A stretch of DNA of 64,000 nt from Chitinophagaceae bacterium (lineage in GTDB: Bacteria > Bacteroidota > Bacteroidia > Chitinophagales > Chitinophagaceae): NCBI GenBank assembly GCA_014379345.1, contig JACMLY010000079.1, forward strand, positions 1 to 64,000, written 5' to 3'. Of this stretch, positions 1 through 8,574 are shown in pieces. Position numbers and translations under genes: made by a program. A model generated the notes under the pieces. That model saw only the letters and a program-made list of their open reading frames with translations, had not been told where the DNA came from and searched no databases. How positions within the stretch are numbered: position 1 is the first letter of the stretch; each line of letters starts with the position of its first letter.

Positions 1-158
1 CCTTCGAGCTCTCCCCCGGCATTGGCTATCTTAATTTCTGAAGAAACATCACTGACCACGGTGTTTTTGTCTTTGTCTTTCAAATGTTGATCCGCTTGTG
101 GCGACTTCTCATTGTCGGTTGACTCATCCTGCCGGGTCTTATCTGGTTTATTTTTCAT
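1..158 (-). CDS. hypothetical protein, N-terminal part only (runs off the left edge)
   Basis: An open frame begins at the ATG complementary to 156-158 and stays open to the left edge, giving about 52 residues. The visible N-terminus starts MKNKPDKTRQDEST and is very hydrophilic, rich in Lys, Asp, Gln and Ser, with no signal peptide or membrane segment. It looks like a disordered leader of a longer protein. It is divergent from the M23 lipoprotein gene at 298. No family can be named from what is visible. Confidence 0.5.
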   Translation of the reverse strand, partial: MKNKPDKTRQDESTDNEKSPQADQHLKDKDKNTVVSDVSSEIKIANAGGELE

Positions 159-297
159 AAAAACTTATTAGACGGTAAAAACTATCTCAATAAAGAACAT
201 AAAAGTTATGCCCGCCTTTTAATCCCTTTGGTTAATATTCAATATTTCTACTGTCATGGCTTGGGATTTGAAACAATTCTTTTAGAAACCATCACTT

Positions 298-1626
298 ATG
301 CCAGATCTTTTCCCGAAGCGATTCAAACTCATCCTTTTCCTTACGGTTGTTTTTTTCTACTCCTGCAAAACCTCTGGTCCGGGCATATTCGGTAAAAAAT
401 CTCCGCATGAGCAATACGCTGATCGCCTTAAAAATGCCGGGCTTAACACAAGCGTACTGGGCAGTTCCTGGTTCAGGGTGGCCGATCAAAGTATTTCATC
501 GCCTTTAGCAATAACGATCCCTTATAAAGAGTCCGGATATTTCTCCGCGGACCGGCCGGCAGCGGCGGGATGGCGCTTTACCGCACTTCGCGGCCAAAAG
601 CTCACCATTATCGTAGACCGAAAACCCCTGACAAACTTCAGCCTGTACATAGATCTTTGGACGGTTGCGGCCAGCAACCAGCCGAAACATATCGCGGCTG
701 CTGATACTTCAAACTATTCTATACAACATGAAGTTGAAGAGAACGCCGTCTATATTTTACGTTTGCAACCGGAGCTATTAAGCAGTGGCGAATACACGAT
801 CTCTATTACTGCGGGCCCTTCACTTGCCTATCCGATCAAAGCGCCCGGAAAAAACCATATAAAAAGTTTCTGGGGTGCTGAGCGGGACGGAGGCACTCGA
901 AATCATGAAGGGATTGACCTTTTTGCTCCATTCAGAACACCTGTTGTAGCAGCTGCCAACGGAAGGGTTACCAGAGTAAATGAGAACACGTTGGGGGGCA
1001 AAGTTGTATGGCTGAGACCACAGGATAAGAATTATACCTTGTATTATGCCCACCTTGATTCGCAGCTGGTAACAGACGGCGATAACGTACAGGTTGGTGA
1101 TACGCTGGGACTAATGGGAAATACGGGAAATGCCAGATCCACTTCGCCTCATCTGCATTTTGGCATCTACAGCGTTGGAGGCGCTGTTGACCCGCTTCCT
1201 TTTGTTAACCCCGTTGAAAATAGACCGGATAACATCAGTGCGCCACTGGAATTAATTGGAAAATTCGCCCGGAATAATAATTCTGGAGCAATGCTCTACG
1301 ATGAACCAAAAGTAAACTCCACACCCGGAATTCCCATCCCGGCAAATACCTTGTTACAAATTGAAGCAGCAACTTCCAGCTGGTTTAAAGTGAGTTTGCC
1401 GGATGGCCGTTTAGGATTTATTAAAAACAGTATTATCAATGAGGCAGGTAAGCCATTCCGAACTTTTACTTTAAAGACCAGCCTCAACTTATTAGACAAG
1501 CCCGACAGCCTGGGAGCAAAAAAAACAATCATCCCGGCCGGCGAAAACGTGGGTATACTTGGCAATTTTAATAACTATTATTTCATTGAAACGAGACAGG
1601 ATGTTACCGGCTGGATCACAAAATAA
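298..1626 (+). CDS. M23 family metallopeptidase lipoprotein with SH3-like C-terminus
   Basis: Predicted lipid-anchored cell-envelope hydrolase of 442 aa. The N-terminus has a hydrophobic stretch followed by a lipobox-like FFYSC (Cys23), so it is probably exported and lipidated. Residues about 195-305 form an M23 (LytM/peptidase) domain: H203 and D207 in NHEGIDL, YYAHLD at 249-254 and the SPHLHFG motif with H285 and H287 give the expected zinc and catalytic residues. The C-terminal part (about 315-442) looks like two SH3-type wall-binding repeats, each with a Trp-Phe/Gly-Phe core. Known M23 enzymes cut peptidoglycan cross-bridges; with all metal ligands present this one is probably active rather than a mere activator. 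The start at 298 is supported by the signal sequence. Confidence 0.88.
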   Translation: MPDLFPKRFKLILFLTVVFFYSCKTSGPGIFGKKSPHEQYADRLKNAGLNTSVLGSSWFRVADQSISSPLAITIPYKESGYFSADRPAAAGWRFTALRGQKLTIIVDRKPLTNFSLYIDLWTVAASNQPKHIAAADTSNYSIQHEVEENAVYILRLQPELLSSGEYTISITAGPSLAYPIKAPGKNHIKSFWGAERDGGTRNHEGIDLFAPFRTPVVAAANGRVTRVNENTLGGKVVWLRPQDKNYTLYYAHLDSQLVTDGDNVQVGDTLGLMGNTGNARSTSPHLHFGIYSVGGAVDPLPFVNPVENRPDNISAPLELIGKFARNNNSGAMLYDEPKVNSTPGIPIPANTLLQIEAATSSWFKVSLPDGRLGFIKNSIINEAGKPFRTFTLKTSLNLLDKPDSLGAKKTIIPAGENVGILGNFNNYYFIETRQDVTGWITK

Positions 1627-1635
1627 TCAGTATAA

Positions 1636-1767
1636 CTATCTGTCTGAAGTTCTTCCCGAATTATTATTTGATCTGGAATCCGAGTTGTCTGAAGATTTTG
1701 CTTTGCTCCTTCCTTCCGAAGAACGCTTCGCTTTTTGATAACGCTGTTCATATTCCTTTTGGCTCAC
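1636..1767 (-). CDS. possible small basic protein (43 aa), uncertain
   Basis: On the minus strand a GTG-initiated frame (1765-1767) encodes 43 residues beginning MSQKEYEQRYQKAKRSSEG and ending in a Ser/Asn/Arg-rich tail. The same frame is open further upstream, encoding FYGRHPNKKKKDSKQ, but no ATG lies between there and an upstream TAG. The composition (charged, low complexity) could be a genuine small cytoplasmic protein whose start I cannot place, or the remnant of a longer gene. It is convergent with the M23 gene. No homologue recognised. Confidence 0.25.
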   Translation of the reverse strand: MSQKEYEQRYQKAKRSSEGRSKAKSSDNSDSRSNNNSGRTSDR

Positions 1768-1924
1768 CTGCTTGCTGTCTTTTTTCTTTTTGTTTGGATG
1801 TCTGCCATAAAAATAAAGTTTTGTAAACTGCTATAAAATATATGTCAACAGAAATTCTCCTACCCGGACTTTAACGTTTTCTCTATTAACTTTTGAAAAT
1901 AATTTCGTTCTTATACCTGATACA

Positions 1925-2138
1925 ATGAAAACAGATGAAATTGAATTTGACAATACGGGTAATAAAGAAAGAAACGGTCAAAATTTTGAACACTTGTCTA
2001 GGAATTAACCATGAACACTATGCTGCAAAAGCGGACAGAACAAATGGTAATTCGTTCACAAAGACTCCTGATTATTATAATAGCAGATTAAATAGTGCTC
2101 ACAGAAAAAACCTGAACACTAACAATTATCCGATATAA
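1925..2138 (+). pseudogene. possible small frameshifted gene
   Basis: An ATG at 1925 opens a frame encoding MKTDEIEFDNTGNKERNGQ and ends after 27 codons. Another frame covering the same stretch (in frame from 1935) continues as GINHEHYAAKADRTNGNS and ends in a hydrophilic Asn-rich tail at 2138. Both pieces have protein-like hydrophilic composition, and joining them near 2000 would give one protein of about 70 aa. This is either a frameshifted small gene or chance. No homologue recognised. Confidence 0.22.
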
Positions 2139-2300
2139 CTCCAACTCCTGAGTTTGTTTACATGTAATTCAATATTATCTACTACTCAGCCGTTGTATTA
2201 CACATACGAAATACGGTTCCTTTAATTTGTATCCTTTTCATATTTGCCATCCCCAAAACCGGTGATTATTCAGAGGTATTCATCTCACATCTTTATGTGA

Positions 2301-2331
2301 TTGCCAGGCGTTATTTGCCATACTAATTTTG
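2301..2331 (+). promoter_or_regulatory. Bacteroidota-type promoter
   Basis: TTG at 2301-2303 is followed after 20 nt by TAATTTTG at 2324-2331, an exact match to the Bacteroidota -7 consensus TAnnTTTG. It lies 18 nt upstream of the ATG at 2350, so it should drive that small gene. Confidence 0.55.
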
Positions 2332-2349
2332 TTTCTAAAATAAGTCACA

Positions 2350-2580
2350 ATGAAAAAGATAGCCCGGCGGGTACTGATGATGGAATTTCTTGTAGCCTGG
2401 GCCCTGGTTGCCATCCGCTCAGGTCAATCAGGTTCGCATATATGTAAAGCGGAATGGAATATTGCATTGATGAATAACGAAAAAATCGTTTCCGCTAATC
2501 ATATAAGGGAAAAGCAACTTGATATCTTGTCTGATATCGACGTGCATTATCCTGGTTTTATGAATTTGGTATTTCAATGA
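2350..2580 (+). CDS. small hypothetical protein with N-terminal hydrophobic segment
   Basis: 76-aa ORF starting MKKIARRVLMMEFLVAWALV: positive residues then a hydrophobic stretch (about residues 8-22), which resembles a signal peptide or a single membrane anchor. The remainder is a mixed charged sequence with one Cys. It is preceded by a well-formed promoter. I recognise no family. The gene could be truncated, since 76 aa leaves only about 50 residues after the leader. It is convergent with chrA. Confidence 0.4.
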   Translation: MKKIARRVLMMEFLVAWALVAIRSGQSGSHICKAEWNIALMNNEKIVSANHIREKQLDILSDIDVHYPGFMNLVFQ

Positions 2581-2651
2581 CCTCTTCATTCACGCAACCG
2601 CATCAGATATACTTTAATTTTAGAAGTAACAATGGATTGATTAGAGAGATT

Positions 2652-3911
2652 CTAGAAAACCCAACCCAGAAACAAACAAATTAGCACGACAACCGGCGAA
2701 GAAATCCTCGTGTAAGAAAGTGTAAGCCAGGTCCCTACTATAACGCCAATGTTCAAAGCACTGATCGTTTTGAATTCTGTTAGTGAAATATCCTTCATCA
2801 TGTACAGTGTTGATGCAACCATGATCCCTACCACCACGGCATTAATCCCCTCGAGAGCTCTGTGTACGACCACATATCTTTTTAAGTTATGCCATATAGG
2901 GAAAAAGAAAAGGACAAGGAGAGCACTTGGTAAAAAAATGGCAATCGATCCGATAACGGAACCCAATACCTGCCATGAAGCGTTTCGATCCTTCATAGCC
3001 ATTCCTCCCATAAAAGAAGATATTGAAAAAACGGGCCCTGGAATAGCACGAACTATACCTGCTCCGGTATAGAAATCATCTCTTTCAATACTTATTACAT
3101 TTTGCGATTTATTTAAATTCTTTTTTCTCACGATATCTGATGTAGGTCGTTCTACAAACTGTTCATACATCATAGGAATCAATACCTGTCCTCCACCAAA
3201 AACAAGGCTTCCGAACCGATAGGTATTTTCGAACAGGTTAAGCGGCCTTCGGTTAGGCCAGTCATTTTTCCTGGCCAGCTCACTAATGAGGCCCGCAGCA
3301 ATAAAAATAATTCCAAATAACCAGATATTACCCCACTTGATCTTCTTGGGCGGATCTCCTTTTTGAGGAATGCGTCTGTCACTAAGATTTGTTATAATAC
3401 CTCCTATCGCGATCAGTATCGGAAATACCCAGGGGGTTTTAAAAAGCAAATAGGTGGTAATAGCACTAATAACCAAAATTGCTTTCGTGATCGTATTGTG
3501 AATAGAGATTCTAAAAGAGTTGGTTGCCGCATATGCTAAAAATCCGACAGCCATCGGTTGAATGAATTCAAATACACTGGCATTTAATTCTTTCTGATCG
3601 ATGAATTTCAATAAAAAAGCCAATGCGCCCATAAAAAAACACGCGGGAAAAATCCAGATAAGAAGGGTCAAAACGGCCAAAGGTGCGCGCCCCCTTTTAT
3701 ATCCGATCAGCGTGAGTACCTGCGTTGAAGAAGCTCCGGGTAATAATTGACAAAATGAGTTATACTCCATCAGTTCTTTCTCTGTCAGGTCATGCCGTAG
3801 TTGCACAAACGTTTTTATCATCATTGCATAATGTCCCTGAGGACCGCCAAATGCAGTGATACTATGAATAAAAACAGCGCGTAGAAAAGGAATATGTCTA
3901 AGAAGAATCAT
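2652..3911 (-). CDS. chrA: chromate transporter (CHR family, long two-domain form)
   Basis: 419-aa polytopic inner-membrane protein. It shows the internal duplication of the long CHR family: the first half carries the motif [11 protein letters not shown] near residue 22 and [15 protein letters not shown] near 56; the second half repeats it as [11 protein letters not shown] and [17 protein letters not shown]. Family members export chromate, or are thought to take part in anion and redox stress tolerance. No chrB regulator or other chromate gene lies next to it, so its physiological substrate here is uncertain. It is convergent with the small gene at 2350 and follows the serine-hydrolase gene on the same strand with a gap of about 100 bp. 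Confidence 0.88.
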   Translation of the reverse strand: MILLRHIPFLRAVFIHSITAFGGPQGHYAMMIKTFVQLRHDLTEKELMEYNSFCQLLPGASSTQVLTLIGYKRGRAPLAVLTLLIWIFPACFFMGALAFLLKFIDQKELNASVFEFIQPMAVGFLAYAATNSFRISIHNTITKAILVISAITTYLLFKTPWVFPILIAIGGIITNLSDRRIPQKGDPPKKIKWGNIWLFGIIFIAAGLISELARKNDWPNRRPLNLFENTYRFGSLVFGGGQVLIPMMYEQFVERPTSDIVRKKNLNKSQNVISIERDDFYTGAGIVRAIPGPVFSISSFMGGMAMKDRNASWQVLGSVIGSIAIFLPSALLVLFFFPIWHNLKRYVVVHRALEGINAVVVGIMVASTLYMMKDISLTEFKTISALNIGVIVGTWLTLSYTRISSPVVVLICLFLGWVF

Positions 3912-4013
3912 TTAGATAAGTCAATTTCTCATTGTTACTTCGTACAATTTAGGAAAACTGCTTCTGTAAAGACATTATTTTTCTCGGACATTAATATAGG
4001 AAATCGCTGAAGG

Positions 4014-4877
4014 TTAATTAAAATGTTTCCATAACAGTGAAGATATTTTCCGTACAAGCACCCAGGCTTCGTTGTCTTGTGCCCAGCTTTCGTCTTTGTT
4101 ATTTTTAGTACAGACGCAAAAAATATACGGCGTCCGGGGTGCGTTAACCAGCACCACTTCACTTCGTGATGCATTTACTGCTCCATTCTTAGAAAACAGC
4201 TGAATGGTGGGAGGAATAGCAGATATGGCCTGATCATCCCAATAATTGCGACCCAGCAATCGCATCATTTGATCGCTTGCTTTTTCACTGACAATTTTTC
4301 GTAGATAAATCTTCTCCACTAATTCCGCCATTTCTCTGGGAGTTGTTTGTCCCCATCCGTAAATACTTCGGTAATCCTCGCGCCCGGGAGTTCTTGAATT
4401 TACCCTGGTATCATTGAAGCCTATACTATCCAGTATCCGATTAATGCGTGTGCCGGTGCCTGCTAAGCTTTGCAACCACAAGCTGGCGGTGTTATCACTC
4501 ATGGTCAGCATAAGCATCATTATTTTACTCAGTTCAGTCTTTTCATCATTTTTAAATGATCCTAAAATATCAACTCCTTCATAAAGCAAAGAATCCTTGT
4601 AAATAAGCTCCTGGTGGTACTGCAGCTCGCCTTTTTCAATCTTATCCATTACCCCTATTAGAATAGGGATTTTTACCATGCTCGCCGTGGGAAAAACGGT
4701 ATCGACATTAATTGCTGCAATTTTGTTTCTCTTCAGGTCTTTCACATACACACCAATATCTCCCCGAAAGCCCTGAATTAAAGATTGTATTTGTTTTTGC
4801 AGATTTTTATCGATCCGTGATTGGGCAAAAGACGAATTCAGGATTACAAAAAAAGAAATAATAATAAGGGATCTCAC
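4014..4877 (-). CDS. class A beta-lactamase-like serine hydrolase, exported
   Basis: 287 aa with an N-terminal signal peptide (about residues 1-19, ending SSFAQS). It has the penicillin-recognising fold signatures in order: SMVK with the nucleophile S66 and K69, SDN at 127-129, and KNG at 230-232 in the place of KTG. I do not see the class A omega-loop ExxLN motif that supplies the deacylating Glu166; the region reads RTPGREDYRS. It may therefore be a periplasmic serine hydrolase or penicillin-binding relative rather than a true resistance enzyme. It is the last gene of the minus-strand group feoA-nadD-this gene, 26 bp after nadD. Confidence 0.8.
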   Translation of the reverse strand: MRSLIIISFFVILNSSFAQSRIDKNLQKQIQSLIQGFRGDIGVYVKDLKRNKIAAINVDTVFPTASMVKIPILIGVMDKIEKGELQYHQELIYKDSLLYEGVDILGSFKNDEKTELSKIMMLMLTMSDNTASLWLQSLAGTGTRINRILDSIGFNDTRVNSRTPGREDYRSIYGWGQTTPREMAELVEKIYLRKIVSEKASDQMMRLLGRNYWDDQAISAIPPTIQLFSKNGAVNASRSEVVLVNAPRTPYIFCVCTKNNKDESWAQDNEAWVLVRKISSLLWKHFN

Positions 4878-4903
4878 CAGGAATGTTTTATTGAATGAAA
4901 CAA

Positions 4904-5479
4904 TTAGTTGCGATAATAGCCATTTCTGGTAATCTCATCCATCACTTTATCAGGAACAAGGTAGCGGATCGATCTTCCTTCTTTTATGTTATTACGTATA
5001 TGCGTAGCTGAAATTTCCAATAATGGAGATTTCAAAATTGTAATATCCGCATTCGGATAAAAAGTTACGTCCTCATGCCCTGGTCGCAGATAAATATATA
5101 GTGGGTAATGCTGAATGATGTGAAAATAGTTTTTCCATTTTGGTAGATTTTCAAAACTATCGCTTCCCAGGATAATAGAAAAAGAGTGATGAGAGTATTT
5201 TTCCTGGAGGTAAGATAAGGTGTCGACGGTAAATGAAGGTTTCGGCAACCTGAATTCGATATCTGTCACCCTGAGATTAATTTCTCCTTCAATAGCTAAT
5301 TGTGTGAGATGCAACCGATGGTATTCATTCAATAGCCCCGCCGAGGGTTTAAGTGGATTCTGTGGCGATACTACAAACCAAACCTGATCGAGTTTGGTCG
5401 TTGCCAAAACAAAATTTGCAATGATGCAATGTCCAGTATGAATGGGATTAAAGGATCCGAAGAACAGACCTATCTTCAT
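4904..5479 (-). CDS. nadD: nicotinate-nucleotide adenylyltransferase
   Basis: 191 aa, the usual length of NadD. It joins ATP and nicotinate mononucleotide to form deamido-NAD, the common late step of de novo and salvage NAD synthesis in the cytoplasm. The nucleotidyltransferase signature GSFNPIHTGH lies at residues 8-17 (H14 and H17), and the second ATP-binding motif ISATHIR at 166-172. It sits 24 bp downstream of feoA on the minus strand. The window also carries nadA and a pnuC-nadR pair, so several NAD steps are encoded within about 50 kb. Confidence 0.95.
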   Translation of the reverse strand: MKIGLFFGSFNPIHTGHCIIANFVLATTKLDQVWFVVSPQNPLKPSAGLLNEYHRLHLTQLAIEGEINLRVTDIEFRLPKPSFTVDTLSYLQEKYSHHSFSIILGSDSFENLPKWKNYFHIIQHYPLYIYLRPGHEDVTFYPNADITILKSPLLEISATHIRNNIKEGRSIRYLVPDKVMDEITRNGYYRN

Positions 5480-5503
5480 TATAATAATATGATATACAGT
5501 GTG

Positions 5504-5728
5504 TTATATATCTTCCACAAAAATATTGTGCGCCTCATTAAGGCGGAGGCTCAGGTTGTAGCCGGCAACGCTGATAGAAATAGGATCCCCTAAAGGAGCT
5601 ACCTGTTCAACCTTAACATGCTCGCCGGGCACACATCCCATCTCCATTAGTTTCAAAAAAAGATCATTGCTTTCAAATGAATAAATCCTTACTGTTTTCC
5701 CCGGCTTTATATCTGATAATCGTTTCAT
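5504..5728 (-). CDS. feoA: FeoA-like small SH3-fold protein
   Basis: 74 aa with the FeoA pattern: a beta-rich core with MEMGCVPGEHVKVEQVAPLGD, then SISVAGYNLSLRLNEAHNI. FeoA proteins are cytosolic partners of the ferrous-iron permease FeoB. No feoB is present in the window, so FeoB must be encoded elsewhere or this paralogue acts alone. The start ATG (5726-5728) is only 6 nt from a TAcaTTTG -7 box on the minus strand, so the message may be almost leaderless. Confidence 0.85.
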   Translation of the reverse strand: MKRLSDIKPGKTVRIYSFESNDLFLKLMEMGCVPGEHVKVEQVAPLGDPISISVAGYNLSLRLNEAHNIFVEDI

Positions 5729-5734
5729 GCATCA

Positions 5735-5748
5735 CAAATGTAGCTTTG
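5735..5748. promoter_or_regulatory. overlapping divergent -7 boxes (feoA / ybeY)
   Basis: TAGCTTTG at 5741-5748 on the plus strand and TACATTTG at 5742-5735 on the minus strand both match the Bacteroidota -7 consensus TAnnTTTG, and they share the central TA. The whole stretch 5733-5750 is an inverted repeat, CACAAA-N6-TTTGTG. Two polymerases could not use it at once, so feoA and ybeY transcription should compete. Confidence 0.5.
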
Positions 5749-5808
5749 TGTTTCACCACAACATTACGATTTTTGGAAATGGCTGGTCCCGGATTGATTA
5801 ATAAGGTT

Positions 5809-6249
5809 ATGTTTTATTCGTTGGAAATGGCGGCGCCCTTGAAAAGAAAAAAGCTTTTAAAGGGTTTTATTTTTCATGTTTTTAAAACTGAAAAAAAGAA
5901 ACTAGCCGAGTTGAGCTTTATTTTTTGCTCAGACAAGTTTTTATTGACCCTAAACCAACAATACCTGGGACACAATAGTTATACTGATATAATAACATTT
6001 GATTTATCGACCACTACCCAAAACATTCAGGCCGAGGTTTATATAAGCTTAGACAGGGTGAAAGAAAATGCGAAGATTTTTAGAACTTCTATATCTGAAG
6101 AATTGTTGCGCGTTATTTTTCATGGAGTTTTACATCTGTGTGGGTATAAAGACAAATCAGAACTGAACAAAAAGGAAATGAGGGCGAGAGAGGATTACTA
6201 TCTCAGAAACTACCTCCGCTACGTTTCACGTGAAACACGTTCCACGTGA
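5809..6249 (+). CDS. ybeY: endoribonuclease YbeY (rRNA maturation factor)
   Basis: About 146 aa from the ATG at 5809, chosen because MFYSLEMAAPLKRKKL lines up with the usual N-terminus; an ATG at 5779 would add 10 residues. The family is a zinc-dependent single-strand RNase needed for 16S rRNA 3'-end maturation and ribosome quality control. The metal motif reads HGVLHLCGYKDK: the first two His are present, but the third His of the classical HGxLHLxGYDH form is replaced, as I recall for Bacteroidota members. QQYLGHNSYTDIITFD is the family's other conserved block. The last codons and the stop are written in tandem parS-like DNA. Confidence 0.88.
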   Translation: MFYSLEMAAPLKRKKLLKGFIFHVFKTEKKKLAELSFIFCSDKFLLTLNQQYLGHNSYTDIITFDLSTTTQNIQAEVYISLDRVKENAKIFRTSISEELLRVIFHGVLHLCGYKDKSELNKKEMRAREDYYLRNYLRYVSRETRST

Positions 6250-6253
6250 AACA
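6222..6253. promoter_or_regulatory. parS: two abutting parS-like ParB-binding sites
   Basis: 6222-6237 reads CGTTTCACGTGAAACA and 6238-6253 reads CGTTCCACGTGAAACA. Each matches 15 of 16 positions of the widely conserved chromosomal parS consensus TGTTNCACGTGAAACA. The two 16-mers are exactly adjacent, with no spacer. The first encodes the last residues of YbeY and the second contains its stop codon. Chromosomal parS sites usually lie near the replication origin. Confidence 0.8.
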
Positions 6254-6281
6254 AATCCCACCATTCGCGTAATTTTGAAGA

Positions 6282-8144
6282 ATGTTCCCCAGGTATGATG
6301 TCATAGTAGTAGGTGCCGGACACGCTGGCTGCGAAGCAGCTGCTGCAGCTGCCAATTTAGGGTCAAAGGTGCTTTTAGTCACCATGAATATGCAGACAAT
6401 TGCGCAGATGAGCTGCAATCCCGCCATGGGAGGTATTGCAAAAGGGCAAATTGTACGGGAAATAGATGCGCTCGGCGGTTATTCAGGAATTGTAACCGAC
6501 GAAACCATGATCCAGTTCAGGATGCTCAATAAATCTAAAGGACCTGCTATGTGGAGCCCACGTTCACAGAACGACCGGATGTTATTTTCCTTAAAATGGA
6601 GAGAACTGCTTGAACAGACACCGAATGTGGATTTTTACCAGGATATGGTAAAATCGCTGATCATACGTGAGAATAAGGTAATTGGAGTCATTACGGGTTT
6701 GGGCCACGAGATATTTTCCAGATCGGTTGTGGTTACCAGCGGCACTTTTTTAAATGGAATTATTCATATCGGAGAGAAAAGATTTGGTGGTGGCAGAGTA
6801 GCCGAAAAGGCTTCTACAGGCATTACCGAACAACTTGTAGAAATTGGTTTCGAAAGCGATAGACTTAAAACAGGAACGCCGCCACGTTTAGATGGAAGGA
6901 GCCTCGATTATTCTAAGATGGAAGAACAGCATGGAGATGAGGAGATAGTTGGCTTTTCTTTCACAGCAACGTCCAAACCTACCCAACAAAAAAGTTGCTG
7001 GATAACTTATACCAATTCAACTGTACACGATATTTTAAAAACCGGCTTTAGCCGTAGTCCCATGTACAGCGGTCGCATTGAAGGCGTTGGACCAAGGTAT
7101 TGTCCAAGCATTGAGGACAAGATCAACCGGTTTGCTGAAAGAGATCGGCACCAATTATTTGTTGAGCCGGAGGGCTGGAATACGGTAGAGATCTATGTGA
7201 ATGGATTTTCAACCTCGTTACCTGAGGAGGTTCAATACGAAGCGCTTCGTATGGTCCCGGGCTTTGAGCATGTTCGTATTTTCCGCCCTGGCTACGCCAT
7301 TGAATACGATTATTTTCCTCCGACACAGCTAAATTATTCACTTGAAACCAAATATATCGACAGCCTTTTTTTTGCTGGCCAGATTAATGGTACCACAGGT
7401 TATGAGGAAGCGGCCTGCCAGGGATTGATGGCTGGTATAAATGCCCACCAGAAGGTCAGGAACCTCGAGCCTTTCGTTCTAAAACGAAGCGACGCATATA
7501 TTGGTGTTCTTATCGATGACCTCATTAGCAAGGGTACTGATGAACCATACCGGATGTTTACCTCAAGAGCTGAATTCAGAACGCTTTTAAGGCAGGATAA
7601 TGCGGATCTGCGGTTAACTGAAACAAGCTATCGGCTGGGACTGGCTTCACAGGCCAGAATGGACAACGTAATTGCTAAAAAGGAGGGGGTTGAAAAAATT
7701 AAAAGTATTCTTCAGGATTATACGCTTGATAATGCAGATACAGACATATATCTCCAGGCAAAAAACAGCAGCACTCTCACGCAAAAACAGAAAGCACTTC
7801 AACTCCTATTGAGGCCTGCCGTTGATTTAATTTCACTCAAGGATAATGTCCCCGATCTATCAGGTCTGTTAACCTCTTTCACGCCTGACATTTTAGAACA
7901 GGCTGAAATACAGATTAAATATAATGTGTATATAGAAAAAGAAAGGGAGTTGGCTACACGGATGGGACAGCTGGATGAATTAGCTATACCAGAAAATTTC
8001 GATTATGATCGGATTTCTGCCATTTCAACTGAAGCTCTACAAAAATTCAAGAAAATAAAACCTCGAACCTTAGGTCAGGCAAGCAGGATCAGCGGGGTTA
8101 ATCCAAGTGATGTTCAAATACTTATGGTATATATGGGAAGATAA
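6282..8144 (+). CDS. mnmG: tRNA uridine-5-carboxymethylaminomethyl modification enzyme MnmG
   Basis: 620 aa, full length for MnmG/GidA. With MnmE it installs the (carboxymethyl)aminomethyl group on the wobble uridine of certain tRNAs, using FAD, NADH and methylene-THF. The Rossmann FAD motif GAGHAGCEAA is at residues 11-20. Family blocks NPAMGGIAKGQIVREIDALGG, SGTFLNGIIHIGEK and KTGTPPRLDG follow, and the C-terminal helical domain that contacts MnmE and tRNA ends at 620. It starts 32 bp after ybeY and just downstream of the parS-like pair. In many bacteria gidA lies beside the replication origin. Confidence 0.97.
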   Translation: MFPRYDVIVVGAGHAGCEAAAAAANLGSKVLLVTMNMQTIAQMSCNPAMGGIAKGQIVREIDALGGYSGIVTDETMIQFRMLNKSKGPAMWSPRSQNDRMLFSLKWRELLEQTPNVDFYQDMVKSLIIRENKVIGVITGLGHEIFSRSVVVTSGTFLNGIIHIGEKRFGGGRVAEKASTGITEQLVEIGFESDRLKTGTPPRLDGRSLDYSKMEEQHGDEEIVGFSFTATSKPTQQKSCWITYTNSTVHDILKTGFSRSPMYSGRIEGVGPRYCPSIEDKINRFAERDRHQLFVEPEGWNTVEIYVNGFSTSLPEEVQYEALRMVPGFEHVRIFRPGYAIEYDYFPPTQLNYSLETKYIDSLFFAGQINGTTGYEEAACQGLMAGINAHQKVRNLEPFVLKRSDAYIGVLIDDLISKGTDEPYRMFTSRAEFRTLLRQDNADLRLTETSYRLGLASQARMDNVIAKKEGVEKIKSILQDYTLDNADTDIYLQAKNSSTLTQKQKALQLLLRPAVDLISLKDNVPDLSGLLTSFTPDILEQAEIQIKYNVYIEKERELATRMGQLDELAIPENFDYDRISAISTEALQKFKKIKPRTLGQASRISGVNPSDVQILMVYMGR

Positions 8145-8483
8145 TCAGGCTTCGCTTTTAACGTACACCTCTCCCTTATATGGGTGTATAGTTGAGTAAA
8201 ATCTATATCCCGAAATATGAAGCAGGTAGTAAGTCATAATATCACACCAGCAGATCTCATCTTTGAAGCTTTCTATTTTGGGCAACGACCCTCTTTGACA
8301 GCTGTTTTCTTTATCGTAGTCATATTTCCCTTCATTATCCAGACACCATTTCTTAAAAAACTCAAATTCTGCAGGATCTGAAAATATAATTTTGAAGAAT
8401 GTCTCTTCTTTTACCGATTTCAGGTCATCGTTCAGGTAGTGATGGTACTTATGCCGGTGCCTGATTATTTTTGCCGTTGTCAT
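8145..8483 (-). CDS. hypothetical protein (112 aa)
   Basis: 112-aa soluble protein starting MTTAKIIRHRHKYHHYLNDD. It is rich in His, Tyr, Phe and Trp, with four Cys (in KWCLDNEG, NSCQRG and EICWCDIM), and has no signal peptide or membrane segment. I do not recognise the family. It is convergent with mnmG, its stop codon directly abutting the mnmG stop, and it lies downstream of nadA on the same strand. The unusual aromatic and Cys content might suggest metal binding, but there is no recognisable motif. Confidence 0.55.
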   Translation of the reverse strand: MTTAKIIRHRHKYHHYLNDDLKSVKEETFFKIIFSDPAEFEFFKKWCLDNEGKYDYDKENSCQRGSLPKIESFKDEICWCDIMTYYLLHISGYRFYSTIHPYKGEVYVKSEA

Positions 8484-8574
8484 TGTAAGAGATTTAAACA
8501 GCTGTAGTTACCTACAATTAAAAGGCCACGGCCAAATGTGAATATCTGATCTCAGCGTCGTCAAAACAAAAAAA

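Noticed and set aside
2652..3911. Chromate-resistance island
   Set aside because: chrA stands alone without chrB, regulators or mobile-element signs.
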